DNA from: JAUSIF01 sp040901465
Lineage (GTDB): Bacteria; Pseudomonadota; Alphaproteobacteria; Rhizobiales; Xanthobacteraceae
Assembly (NCBI GenBank): GCA_040901465.1
Contig: JBBDYN010000028.1
Coordinates: 1 to 64,000 of the forward strand
Direction: 5' to 3'
Length of the DNA stretch: 64,000 nt
In this document: piece after piece, positions 44,686 through 53,013 of the stretch
Layout of the letters: every line of letters begins with the position of its first letter
Position numbering within the stretch: position 1 is the first letter of the stretch
Program-made: the position numbers and the translations under genes
Notes under the pieces: generated by a model
Databases searched by the model: none
Told to the model about the DNA's origin: nothing
The model's input: the letters and a program-made list of their open reading frames with translations, nothing else

Positions 44686-45153
44686 TCACCGCTGCTTGAG
44701 CGGATCGGGACCGTACTGGTTTTTGCCCGGCGTACCGCGGAGAATTCCGAGATCGATCGTAAGAACGATCGCAAACAAAAGGAAAGTCGCGCCGGCAAGG
44801 ACGAAGGGGCCATTCGGCTGTCCGTCTGTCATATGGAGGTCGGCCAGCTGCATGAATACGATTGCGATGAGGAGCGCGTAGAACAATCCGATGATCCAGG
44901 CCGGCCGGTTGCGGTCGTGTGCCCGCTTCACGTTCACGGCGTAGCCGGGATAGAGAAACGCGAGGCTGACGATGAAGCCGGCGAGGTCGCCGGCGAGGGC
45001 GACCACAAAGAGTTGGATCGGAATGCCGACGAAAAGCAGCAACAGGACGCCGATCCAGAATAACTGGCGGCCGATGCGGCCCTCCAGACTCGTGAATAGA
45101 CGGCGCCAGTCGATGGAAGCCGCGATGTCGGCGCGGGGGCGTTGGCGAGCCAT
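44686..45153 (-). CDS. DUF805 family membrane protein
   Basis: A 155-residue inner-membrane protein with about four helices (FWIGVLLLLFVGIPIQLFVVAL, GFIVSLAFLYPGYAV, AWIIGLFYALLIAIVFMQ, LLFAIVLTIDLGIL) and the DUF805 hallmarks LEGRIGRQLFW and VNVKRAHDRNRPAW. Function unknown. ATG 45153, two bases after the dapD stop, has GAGGG upstream and replaces the TTG at 45159. It lies between dapD and dapE. Confidence 0.85.
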   Translation of the reverse strand: MARQRPRADIAASIDWRRLFTSLEGRIGRQLFWIGVLLLLFVGIPIQLFVVALAGDLAGFIVSLAFLYPGYAVNVKRAHDRNRPAWIIGLFYALLIAIVFMQLADLHMTDGQPNGPFVLAGATFLLFAIVLTIDLGILRGTPGKNQYGPDPLKQR

Positions 45154-45155
45154 GC

Positions 45156-46001
45156 TCAATCCCTCAGCAATTCATTGATCGAGGTCTTCGAACGCGTCTG
45201 CGCGTCCACGCGCTTCACGATGACCGCACAATAGAGTGACGGCCCGGGCCTGCCGTCGGCGAGCGGCTTGCCCGGCAGCGAGCCCGGCACCACGACCGAG
45301 TAAGGCGGCACTTCGCCCATGAACACCTTGCCGCTCGCGCGGTCGACGATCTTCGTAGATGCGCCGAGATAGATGCCCATGGAAAGCACCGTCCCCTTCC
45401 GCACGATCACGCCCTCGGCCACCTCCGAGCGCGCGCCGATGAAGCAATCGTCTTCGATCACGACCGGCCCCGCCTGCACGGGCTCGAGCACGCCGCCGAT
45501 ACCGACGCCGCCGGAGATGTGGCAGTTCTTGCCGATCTGCGCGCACGAGCCGACCGTGGCCCAGGTATCGACCATCGTCGCCTCGTCCACATAGGCACCG
45601 ATATTCACGAAGCTCGGCATCAAGACGACGTTCGGCGCGATGAAGGCGCCGCGCCGCACGACGCAACTCGGCACCGCGCGGAAGCCCGCCTTTTTGAATT
45701 TCGCCGCGTTCCAGCCGTCGAACTTGGAGGGCACCTTGTCCCACCACACCGCGCGACCGGCCCCGCCCTTGATCACGGCCATGTCGTTCAGCCGGAAGGA
45801 AAGGAGCACCGCCTTCTTCAGCCATTGCTGCACGTGCCAGCGCCCGTCTGCCTGCCGCTCGGCGACGCGCGCGTTGCCCTGGTCGAGCAAATCGAGCGCG
45901 TTCTGCACCGCCTTGTGCACCGGCCCCCGGGTTTTCGGGCCGATGTCGCTGCGGCGTTCCCACGCCTGATCGATCGTGCCGGCAAGCTTCTCGTGACTCA
46001 T
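45156..46001 (-). CDS. dapD: Tetrahydrodipicolinate N-succinyltransferase
   Basis: A 281-residue left-handed beta-helix acyltransferase that succinylates tetrahydrodipicolinate. The hexapeptide-repeat region spans about 110-240 (GAFIAPNVVLMPSFVNIGAYVDEATMVDTWATVGSCAQIGKNCHISGGVGIGG). ATG 46001 follows GGGAGAAACGC. Forms an operon with the DUF805 gene and dapE. Confidence 0.97.
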   Translation of the reverse strand: MSHEKLAGTIDQAWERRSDIGPKTRGPVHKAVQNALDLLDQGNARVAERQADGRWHVQQWLKKAVLLSFRLNDMAVIKGGAGRAVWWDKVPSKFDGWNAAKFKKAGFRAVPSCVVRRGAFIAPNVVLMPSFVNIGAYVDEATMVDTWATVGSCAQIGKNCHISGGVGIGGVLEPVQAGPVVIEDDCFIGARSEVAEGVIVRKGTVLSMGIYLGASTKIVDRASGKVFMGEVPPYSVVVPGSLPGKPLADGRPGPSLYCAVIVKRVDAQTRSKTSINELLRD

Positions 46002-46082
46002 GCGTTTCTCCCTGGCGGCGGACTTGTCCTTGGGCGGCGCGGCCGTGTCAACGGGAGGCGCTCGGAACGTCGGATGCCTTCT

Positions 46083-46186
46083 TTCCCGTCATTCCGGGGC
46101 GCTCGCCTGAGCGCGAAGCGCGAAGGCGGGCGAGCCCGGAATCCATGACCGCCGCCCTGCAATATGGATTCCGGGCTCGGGGGGGG
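46083..46186. repeat. Dispersed intergenic repeat at the contig edge
   Basis: ATTCCGGG..CCCGGAAT and CGAGCCCGGAATCCAT..ATGGATTCCGGGCTCG inverted copies are visible up to the gap, ending in a run of G. This type of sequence is common in intergenic regions of Bradyrhizobium-like genomes and is a likely cause of assembly failure at this point. Confidence 0.6.
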
Positions 46187-46196
46187 NNNNNNNNNN
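46187..46196. other. Assembly gap (10 N)
   Basis: Ten Ns join two contigs. The true length is unknown, so genes may be missing between dapD and the helicase. Confidence 0.99.
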
Positions 46197-46640
46197 AATG
46201 ACGGGCGAGGGCATGGCGATGCATTCCCGCGGCGCGCTTTCGCGCCCGAGGCATCGACAGTGCCCCTCGAAGAACGAGGGGGGCGGAGCGCCGGGAGGCG
46301 CTCGATTTCGTTTCCACGCCTGGCGAGGCGTGGGCGCGCATACCGCAGACAAGTTTACGCAGTCTGCGCAAACCAAAACTGCGGGACGCGCTCGCCTCTC
46401 GGCGCTCCACCGCGGCGTTTTAGCGGCCGGTCGAGCCGGCCGCCGAGCCTCGGGCCGCGCTTGCGAACTTGAGCCGAAGCCCAAGCCGTCCAGCGAGCTC
46501 CTCGCGCACGGGTCTGTAGTGCCCGTAGGGCGGGGTCCCGAGACGCCCCGAGTGCGCGGGCTACGTTCGCCCGCGCCCGCAGGCGCCGCACCCGCTCCAT
46601 CCAATAGACGCCTCTAGAAGACGCCCCTCGCGAGCGGGAT
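46197..46640. repeat. GC-rich non-coding repeat-like block
   Basis: About 440 bases with many short palindromes (e.g. CCCCTCG-aagaa-CGAGGGG, GCGCC-gggag-GGCGC, CACGCCTGGCGAGGCGTG, CCGGTCGAGCCGG) and no convincing gene. Short frames through it lack recognisable domains. It resembles a repeat family seen near mobile regions in Bradyrhizobium-like genomes (inference). The base composition drops sharply after about 46625, where the helicase gene begins. Confidence 0.5.
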
Positions 46641-46666
46641 GATGTGAATATAGTCCCAAAATTCAA

Positions 46667-49600
46667 ATGGTCAAGGTCTTATTGCGAACGAGCGAATTCT
46701 TGGCTTGTAAGGTTCACAATGCAGCAACCTCAGGTTATAGCAGTACGTCCACTGATATTAGGCGCGCTTTCCGCATGGTTCGGTCATTACTAAGCTGGTC
46801 CATATTTAAACTTGAAGAAGAATTCGACCGCGCGCATGCCGCTGGGGACGAAGCGACAATCGACAGGATTAGGCACGAACTCTCATTCCGCTCGGTCCCG
46901 CGCGCAAAAAAGCTACAGCAACGCTTGGATCAAGTATCGACTGAATCGAAAAAGGCCCAGTCCGCCAAACGAGAGAGTGCTCCGGCAGAACCGAGCGGAG
47001 TCACGAAACGAGAAGCGAATTCTAGGACTGCGTCTACGATCAAACCAAATGGAGCAAACCCAAAGGTCGCGAACGGTGCAAAGAACGGAACTGCATCAAC
47101 TGATCTGCCGCCGCCGGTACTCCCGATCCTAGAGAAGCCGCGGCGGCCGCCTTTTCGGCGTAGGCCAGCACCAAATCTACCTCTCCCTAAGCAACTTTCT
47201 AGAGAACACGCAGACAATCTTTTGTCCGCTTGGATCGCTCTCGAAGTGCTATCGCCTCAAACCTACCGTAAGCCAGCGGATCTTGCGGATGGAGATTTTC
47301 GACGCATTGCTGACTTGGCGAAATTCTCTGAGTTACCCTGGGAGCGAGGAGAAAAGTCGCGGCCGTATAGGCGGCTATTTTATCAAGTCGTGCTTGGCGC
47401 GATTGTCATGGAGGGGGCGGCCGCGAAGCTTTTGGAGATATATACAGACGAGGACATCGAGCGCGTTTCAGCGTCCGGCTTCGCACCCATAGCGATTCTG
47501 ACCGTCGATAACAAAGGTTTGCCGGTCGAACCAAATGCAATAGCGATTTCAAGTTTTGCTTGGGGTTTACCTTTTGCTCTTCGGCAGAAACTTTCGGCGC
47601 TCGGAGATTGGCCGCGAGTGGAGCATGGCTTGGTCGAGGGGGCCGAGCGCCTCATCAGACCTTCTGATGACCAAGAGGTCGAGTCGATCGACAAGAAAGC
47701 GATCGAGCGAGTCTTTAAGCACATAGTACAGAAGTTGGCTTTGCCAGAAGATTGCATCGTATCGCCTGAATTCGCGGTTCGCGTATATCAGTGGTTCGCA
47801 GCTCCCGAACCGCCTGATCCCCCGCCGATGGGCAGCTTTTTTCTAAGTGACCTAGCCAAGGCCAAGAGTCTTGTACAGGCGAACTCGATTCCAGAAACTC
47901 TCGAACGGTACCTAGCCCTCTCAATTCCGAGCAAATTGATAGACCTGCGCCAAGACGACGTCGCTCTGGCGGAGGCTGTGGCCCCGCAGACCTTCCCTCT
48001 CGGCAGTTGGCCAGCGGAGAGCGGAAATCCACTGGTTCTGCTTCAGCAGGCAGCTGTCAATCTTGCGCTTAGTAACACGATGGACACTACCCTGACGCCA
48101 GTGAACGGGCCGCCTGGAACCGGTAAAACAACCTTGCTGCGGGATTTAGTTGTCGCGCTGATTGTGCAGCGAGCACGAGCTATGGCGACTTTCGACAATC
48201 CCAACGATGCATTCAATTTGTCCAATCAGAAATTTCGATCAGGCAACGCTTTGACCCAGCCCTACCAAATAAATACTCGATTGATGGGCTTCGAAATAGT
48301 CGTTGCTTCCTCGAACAACAAGGCAGTCGAAAATGTTAGCGCCGAACTGCCGACCCTTAGCGCGATAAATATTTCTCGAAATGATCTCAGATACTTCAAA
48401 AGCGTGGCGGATAACGTCGCACGAGGAATGAAGGGCGACAATCGGGACGAGACGGACGGCGCGCCGCGCTCGTTAGAGACTGCACCGCCGGAATTGTCAG
48501 AAAGTTGGGGGCTAATCGCGGCCGTCCTTGGCAATGCGCGAAACAGATTCGCATTTCGTCAAAATGCATGGTCCGACGCCGATTATGGTCTGCGGACCTA
48601 TTTGATGGAGGCGTCCGGAAATCCGCAATCAATTGAAGTCAAAGACCCGAAGTCCGGGCGGGTCATTGAAAAGCGAAAGCCATATGTCGTGAGCGCCGAA
48701 AAGCCGCCTGCAAGCGCGCACGCGGCGCTCGAACGCTGGCGCTTTGCGCGGAACAAATTTATCGAAGCGTCACGCAAGATCGATGAACGTTTCACGATTC
48801 TCGAAAAAGCGCGGCAAGCGCTTGAGTCAAACGAACTCATGCTAAAGAGGCGCGCTCTAGGGGAACGTCTGACGGAACTTGAGCGCAAGAAACTCGCTTT
48901 GCGAGAGGCACAGGCGCGTCTCGAATTGGCGATTGCAGGCGCACGGTCCTCAGACGAGGAATTAGAACTCACGCTGGCCAAGCACAATCAGAGGCGGCCA
49001 AGCCCTATCAGTAGAATTATCGGATCATCGGCCTACGTCGAATGGGATCAAATTTGGCTGAAGCTCCTCCAGTCGCAACGGGAACACCGCAGCCGTCTTG
49101 ACAAGATGGACCGGGCGCTAGCTGAAGGCGGCGAGACAGAAAAAATTGTAGGAAGTGAACTAATCGCCACCCAGAGAAATGCTATGGAGGTCGAAAAGGT
49201 CCTGGAGTCGTTGACTCAGGCGCTAAATAAAGCTGCTGAGATTAGCGGCAGACACTTTGTCGACGCAGCCTTCTTTGAGCGCAGTATGTCAGATGTTCAA
49301 CGTGACGCGCCGTGGCTGGATCGCGAGTCGCTACGTTTGCGCGAAGATGTATTCGTCGCAGCAATGGATTTGCACAAAGCGTTTGTGGATGCGGCAGCAA
49401 AACAAATTCGAAGCAACTTGGACCTACTCTTTCGAGCCTTCTTTGGTCGAAACGGCTGGAGCGATCGACTACGTCCGCTGATGCCGGGCTTATGGACAAC
49501 ATTTTTCTGCGTCGTGCCTGTCGTCTCAACGACTTTCGCGTCCGTGGAGCGAATGTTCGGATATCTTGATCCCAAAGCCTTCGGTTGGCTGTTAATAGAC

Positions 49601-50440
49601 GAGGCGGGTCAGGCTGTTCCGCAGGCCGCTGTTGGCGCACTGACGCGAGCGCGACGCGCCGTGATTGTCGGTGATCCACTTCAGCTTCCACCCATCACCA
49701 GCTTGCCAAGCGAACTCGCGCACAAGATTGCGGACCAGTATGGGGTCGATCAGGGTCGATTTATAGCGCCTGCGGCTTCGGTGCAGACGCTTGCCGATAC
49801 CTCTAGTGTCTACGGCACCACGGTCGTCTCGGTTGGAGAGAACGTGCGTGTTGGAATTCCTTTAGTAGTACATCGTCGGTGCGCCGAGCCAATGTTCTCT
49901 CTTTCAAACAATCTCGCGTACGGCGGAATGATGGTTCAAGGTCGCGGCGATAAGCATTCCAAAATCCGTGAAGTGCTTGGGCCTTCCGCTTGGATCGACG
50001 TCAGGCCAGATCGCTGCGAAGACAAATGGTCAGCGGCCGAGGGACGCGCGGTTGTTGAGTTGTTTCGAAAACTCAACGGGGCCGAACTTGAGGAAATTGA
50101 CATTTATATTGTCTCGCCTTTTCGGATTGTCGCGCAAAAGCTTCGGCAACTCTTGATCTCGGAGAAGGTTCTTAGTCGTTGGACCAAGGATCCTTGGATT
50201 TGGACTCGAGATCGAGTCGGCACCGTTTATACAGTCCAAGGACGGCAGGCAGACACGATTATTTTGGTACTTGGCGCCGCGGAGCCGCAGCGACATGGGG
50301 CGAGGAACTGGGCAGGCGAGGGCGTAAATCAGCTTAATGTTGCGGTCACACGTGCAAAGGAAAACCTTTACGTAATAGGTAATCGGTTCGAGTGGGCGTC
50401 TGCCGGCAATTTTGCAGCGTTGGAAGGAATGTTTCCGTAG
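46667..50440 (+). CDS. Large superfamily-1 (Upf1-like, AAA_11/AAA_12) helicase, orphan accessory gene
   Basis: A 1257-residue helicase-like protein of unknown role. The N-terminal 470 residues hold a charged helical start, a Ser/Pro/Lys-rich linker (about 100-165) and a globular region (PWERGEKSRPYRRLFYQVVLGAI) I cannot assign. Helicase motifs are clear: Walker A GPPGTGKTT (481-489), motif II DEAG (978-981) with GDPLQLPPITSLP, TVYTVQGRQADTIILVLG, and motif VI NVAVTRAKENLYV (Arg1229). Between motifs Ia and II lies a long insert, largely coiled coil (about 690-780 and 805-865). No nuclease, PLD or kinase domain is evident. G+C content is near one half, far below the neighbours, suggesting transfer. 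Start uncertain: ATG 46667 or ATG 46775; neither has a good ribosome binding site. A defence or repair role is conceivable but unproven. Confidence 0.8.
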   Translation: MVKVLLRTSEFLACKVHNAATSGYSSTSTDIRRAFRMVRSLLSWSIFKLEEEFDRAHAAGDEATIDRIRHELSFRSVPRAKKLQQRLDQVSTESKKAQSAKRESAPAEPSGVTKREANSRTASTIKPNGANPKVANGAKNGTASTDLPPPVLPILEKPRRPPFRRRPAPNLPLPKQLSREHADNLLSAWIALEVLSPQTYRKPADLADGDFRRIADLAKFSELPWERGEKSRPYRRLFYQVVLGAIVMEGAAAKLLEIYTDEDIERVSASGFAPIAILTVDNKGLPVEPNAIAISSFAWGLPFALRQKLSALGDWPRVEHGLVEGAERLIRPSDDQEVESIDKKAIERVFKHIVQKLALPEDCIVSPEFAVRVYQWFAAPEPPDPPPMGSFFLSDLAKAKSLVQANSIPETLERYLALSIPSKLIDLRQDDVALAEAVAPQTFPLGSWPAESGNPLVLLQQAAVNLALSNTMDTTLTPVNGPPGTGKTTLLRDLVVALIVQRARAMATFDNPNDAFNLSNQKFRSGNALTQPYQINTRLMGFEIVVASSNNKAVENVSAELPTLSAINISRNDLRYFKSVADNVARGMKGDNRDETDGAPRSLETAPPELSESWGLIAAVLGNARNRFAFRQNAWSDADYGLRTYLMEASGNPQSIEVKDPKSGRVIEKRKPYVVSAEKPPASAHAALERWRFARNKFIEASRKIDERFTILEKARQALESNELMLKRRALGERLTELERKKLALREAQARLELAIAGARSSDEELELTLAKHNQRRPSPISRIIGSSAYVEWDQIWLKLLQSQREHRSRLDKMDRALAEGGETEKIVGSELIATQRNAMEVEKVLESLTQALNKAAEISGRHFVDAAFFERSMSDVQRDAPWLDRESLRLREDVFVAAMDLHKAFVDAAAKQIRSNLDLLFRAFFGRNGWSDRLRPLMPGLWTTFFCVVPVVSTTFASVERMFGYLDPKAFGWLLIDEAGQAVPQAAVGALTRARRAVIVGDPLQLPPITSLPSELAHKIADQYGVDQGRFIAPAASVQTLADTSSVYGTTVVSVGENVRVGIPLVVHRRCAEPMFSLSNNLAYGGMMVQGRGDKHSKIREVLGPSAWIDVRPDRCEDKWSAAEGRAVVELFRKLNGAELEEIDIYIVSPFRIVAQKLRQLLISEKVLSRWTKDPWIWTRDRVGTVYTVQGRQADTIILVLGAAEPQRHGARNWAGEGVNQLNVAVTRAKENLYVIGNRFEWASAGNFAALEGMFP

Positions 50441-50465
50441 AGAGAAGAGTGTGGCCTGACCGCCT

Positions 50466-51184
50466 TCACCCCACCCCCTTCAAAAAACCCGCCAAATCCT
50501 CCGTCACATAATCCACGTGCGGCGCGTCGCGGCCCTGAAGCTCCCAGTCCTCGCGAAAAACCTCGCGCGTCGCTTCCGGCACCACGAGCACCGTGGTTAT
50601 GCCGAGCCGGTGCGGGACTTCCAGATTGCGCGACAAGTCCTCGAACATCGTCGCGCGCGCGGGCTCGACGCCGTGCCGCGCAAGGAAGCGGTGGTACGCC
50701 TGGGGCAGGGGCTTCGGGTCGAGCTCCGCCGCGACGATGTCGAACACGTCCTCGAAATGCGCGCCGATCCCGAGCCGCCGCATCACCGCGTCCGCGTGCG
50801 CGCGCGTGCCGTTGGTGAGGATGAGCTTGCGCCCCGGCAGCCGCGCGCGCGCGCGCCGAGCGCGGGGTTCGGCTCGAGCGGCGAATGGTCGATCTCGTGC
50901 ACGAACGCGAGGAAGTCGTCCGCCTGCATGCCGTGCTCGATCATCGGCCCGCGCATCGAGGTGCCGTAGCGGCGGTAGTAGTCCTTTTGCAGCCTGAACG
51001 CCTCGTCGTGCGTGAGCTTCAGGAAATTCGCGATGTAGTCGCGGATGCGCGCGTCCACCTGCTCCCACAGGTTCAGGTGATGCGGGTAGAGCGTGTTGTC
51101 GAGGTCGAACACCCAGGTGTCGACTTGGTCGAAAGAGACGTGATCGATCACTTGGCGACGCGTATCGGTATCATTCCGTCGCAA
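50466..51184 (-). pseudogene. Pyrimidine 5'-nucleotidase (HAD family), frameshifted
   Basis: The N-terminal half (DTWVFDLDNTLYPHHLNLWEQVDARI... HEIDHSPLEPNPALG) is read in one frame and the C-terminal half (LPGRKLILTNGTRAHADAVMRRLG... ATMFEDLSRNLEVPHRLGITTVLVV) in another; together they make a complete SDR1/PynA-type HAD phosphatase. The switch occurs at the alternating CG tract 50842-50856; removing one CG unit restores a single frame (PALGARARLPGRK). This is either a real frameshift, repeat-length variation, or a sequencing error. The nucleophile motif DLDNT is intact. The gene is normally next to dapD in this group. The start is TTG 51184 or GTG 51151. Confidence 0.8.
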
Positions 51185-51602
51185 ATACCTTGCCGCTCTC
51201 TTTCGACAACTCGTAGAAGACGAAAGGCCCCTTTTTCGTGCCGCTCATTCCCGGCGATCCGTCCGGCATGCCCGGCAGCGAAATTCCGCGTATGGCCGGG
51301 CGATCCTTCAACAATTTGTCGATCACCGTCGCGGTCACATGCCCTTCGACCACGTAACCACCAACTTCAATGGTATGGCAGCCCTCGAACTCCTGCGGCA
51401 CGCCATACTTCTTCTTGATGACCGACATGTTTTTGGTTTCAACGACTGTCACGCTATAGCCGTTCGCGCGCAGATGCTCGGCGTGACCGTCGCAACACCC
51501 GCAAAACGGAACCCGGTAAAGGGTCGCTTCGGGTTTCTTTTCCGCGCCGGTCGCGTACGGCGAGAGCAACAGGAGCGCCAAAGTCAGGAATAGTTGCAGC
51601 AT
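51171..51602 (-). CDS. DUF411 domain protein (metal-binding, exported)
   Basis: A 143-residue protein with a Sec leader (FLTLALLLLSPYATGAE) and a DUF411 domain: VPFCGCCDGHAEHLRANGYSVTVVETKNMSVIKKKYGVP, EGCHTIEVGGYVVEGHV and GISLPGMPDGSPGM. DUF411 proteins are linked to copper or other metal handling in proteobacteria. It overlaps the start of the nucleotidase by 14 bases and follows the cytochrome gene by 36 bases. Confidence 0.87.
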   Translation of the reverse strand: MLQLFLTLALLLLSPYATGAEKKPEATLYRVPFCGCCDGHAEHLRANGYSVTVVETKNMSVIKKKYGVPQEFEGCHTIEVGGYVVEGHVTATVIDKLLKDRPAIRGISLPGMPDGSPGMSGTKKGPFVFYELSKESGKVFATE

Positions 51603-51638
51603 TGAACGATCTCCGTTGGCCGATGATATTGCCTAGCT

Positions 51639-52349
51639 TCAGCATTTCTCGGCAAGCAGCCGGGTCAAGTCGGACAAACTCGAAAACACGACGGAGACGC
51701 GGTCGCCCACCATACCCGAGCGCAGCAAGACCGGCTCACGCTGCTTGGGTCCGCGTGAGCTTGTGTCGATCTTGATACGCACATTGGTTTCCCAGAACGG
51801 AAACTGTGCGCCGTCGGCGGTGGTGACGTAGTACGCGTCGCCGCAGTGGCGAATTTCCTTGATGCGCTGGTTCGCGCCGAGTGATGAAATGTCCTGCGGA
51901 ATTTGCCCCGCGGCCATTTGCGCAGGGAGCAAACCAGCCTTCACGACCTGAGCCGTTCCACCCGGTGCGAGCGCCTGTCGCAGAAACGCAATCAGGCTCT
52001 TCCGGGTTTCCTCCTGCTCGACGCCGCGGAATGTCATGGTGGTGCCAGGGACCATGGCTTGCGGGTCCGCGAGCCACGCGTTGAGCGTGTTCTCTTCCCA
52101 AATGATGCCGGACTTTTTCAGCGCGCCGGTGTAGCGACCGTAGTCGCTGATGGCCGCGGCTTCCTTGCCCCAGCGATCGGCAAGGCTGGGGCCGGAAAGA
52201 TGGACGCCCGGTTGCAGCGAATGGCAGGTGGCGCAAATCCGGTAGGCTTGTGCTCCTTGCTTGATCGTTTCGCTTTGGTCTTGCGCCTTCGCGGTACCGG
52301 CGAGCATCAAAAGGATGCCGCCCGCGGCACATAAGGATAATTTCGACAT
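51639..52349 (-). CDS. Cytochrome c with extra C-terminal domain
   Basis: A 236-residue secreted protein: signal peptide LSLCAAGGILLMLAGTAKAQ, a class I cytochrome c with CATCH (Cys39, Cys42, His43) and distal Met in PGTTMTF, then about 90 residues (QRIKEIRHCGDAYYVTTADGAQFPFWETNVRIKIDTS...) that I do not recognise. ATG 52349 follows GGGAGAACCCG. Adjacent to DUF411 and a Cys-rich small protein, suggesting a shared periplasmic redox or metal function. Confidence 0.82.
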   Translation of the reverse strand: MSKLSLCAAGGILLMLAGTAKAQDQSETIKQGAQAYRICATCHSLQPGVHLSGPSLADRWGKEAAAISDYGRYTGALKKSGIIWEENTLNAWLADPQAMVPGTTMTFRGVEQEETRKSLIAFLRQALAPGGTAQVVKAGLLPAQMAAGQIPQDISSLGANQRIKEIRHCGDAYYVTTADGAQFPFWETNVRIKIDTSSRGPKQREPVLLRSGMVGDRVSVVFSSLSDLTRLLAEKC

Positions 52350-52466
52350 CGGGTTCTCCCTGTCGAGGCGGACGCGCCGCTGCCGCACGGTGCGCGGACG
52401 GCACGCAGTCCGGACTTTGTCGCCATTATAGCGAGCGAAACCCCGCTCGCGTTGGCGCGCGGGGCC

Positions 52467-52844
52467 TTACAGGAGAGAAAGAGATTTCGGTGGGGCTGGG
52501 TCAGGCGTCGACAATCGTCCCGAGGGCGACGGGCCTTGCCCGAGCCGGTGCCAGCCTCTGGAGACGGCGACCAAGCCGACATGCTCGGGTGGCAAAGTGG
52601 ATTGCGCCGCACTCAGGCAGATGAACGCGCAAGTCTCCCGATCCACGCCAGGATCGGGACAACCGTCACAACCGCCGGCGCCAACGTCATCGCACATACT
52701 TGTTGGAAAGGTCATCGCCGCCGCCGGCACGGCAATCATGGCCGGGGCGAGCGCGATCCAAATTCCGAGAAGGAGCGCAAAGATGCGGCCGGGCATCCAC
52801 CATGTCATTGGGAAATGATAGGCCGGCTGCCCTGACTCGAACAT
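52467..52844 (-). CDS. Small Cys-rich exported protein, hypothetical
   Basis: A 125-residue protein with an N-terminal hydrophobic segment (IFALLLGIWIALAPAMIAVPAAAM) and a Cys cluster (MCDDVGAGGCDGCPDPGVDRETCAFIC: five to six Cys) that could bind metal; the C-terminus is Pro/Ser-rich. Proteins of this look are often found with copper-related genes in Rhizobiales. The start may be 52844 or the internal ATG at 52808 (MTWWMPGRIF). It lies 117 bases upstream of the cytochrome gene. Confidence 0.55.
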   Translation of the reverse strand: MFESGQPAYHFPMTWWMPGRIFALLLGIWIALAPAMIAVPAAAMTFPTSMCDDVGAGGCDGCPDPGVDRETCAFICLSAAQSTLPPEHVGLVAVSRGWHRLGQGPSPSGRLSTPDPAPPKSLSLL

Positions 52845-52939
52845 TAAACTTCTGTCATGAAATGTCGTTGCCTTGCGGCGAGAGGCCTGGTGAGGGGCAT
52901 GGCAAAGCGTCCATTCGACGATTCGAATTTAGTTTGCGG

Positions 52940-53010
52940 TACTGCCCCTCGCCCGTCTCGCCGCCAGCGCGGCTCGGCACCCTCCCCCATAGACGGGGAG
53001 CGGGAAACAG
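52940..53010. repeat. Degenerate copy of the CCCTCCCC repeat
   Basis: GCACCCTCCCCCATAGACGGGGAG resembles the hairpin end of the modular repeat, with imperfect pairing, preceded by GC-rich sequence. It fills most of the gap between the Cys-rich gene and the DUF1036 gene (52845-53013); nothing else was seen there. Confidence 0.5.
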
Positions 53011-53013
53011 GTC

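Noticed and set aside
46198..46617. Short open frame in the block after the gap
   Set aside because: Runs through palindromic repeats, contains low-complexity Arg/Pro/Gly sequence, and has no ribosome binding site or family match.
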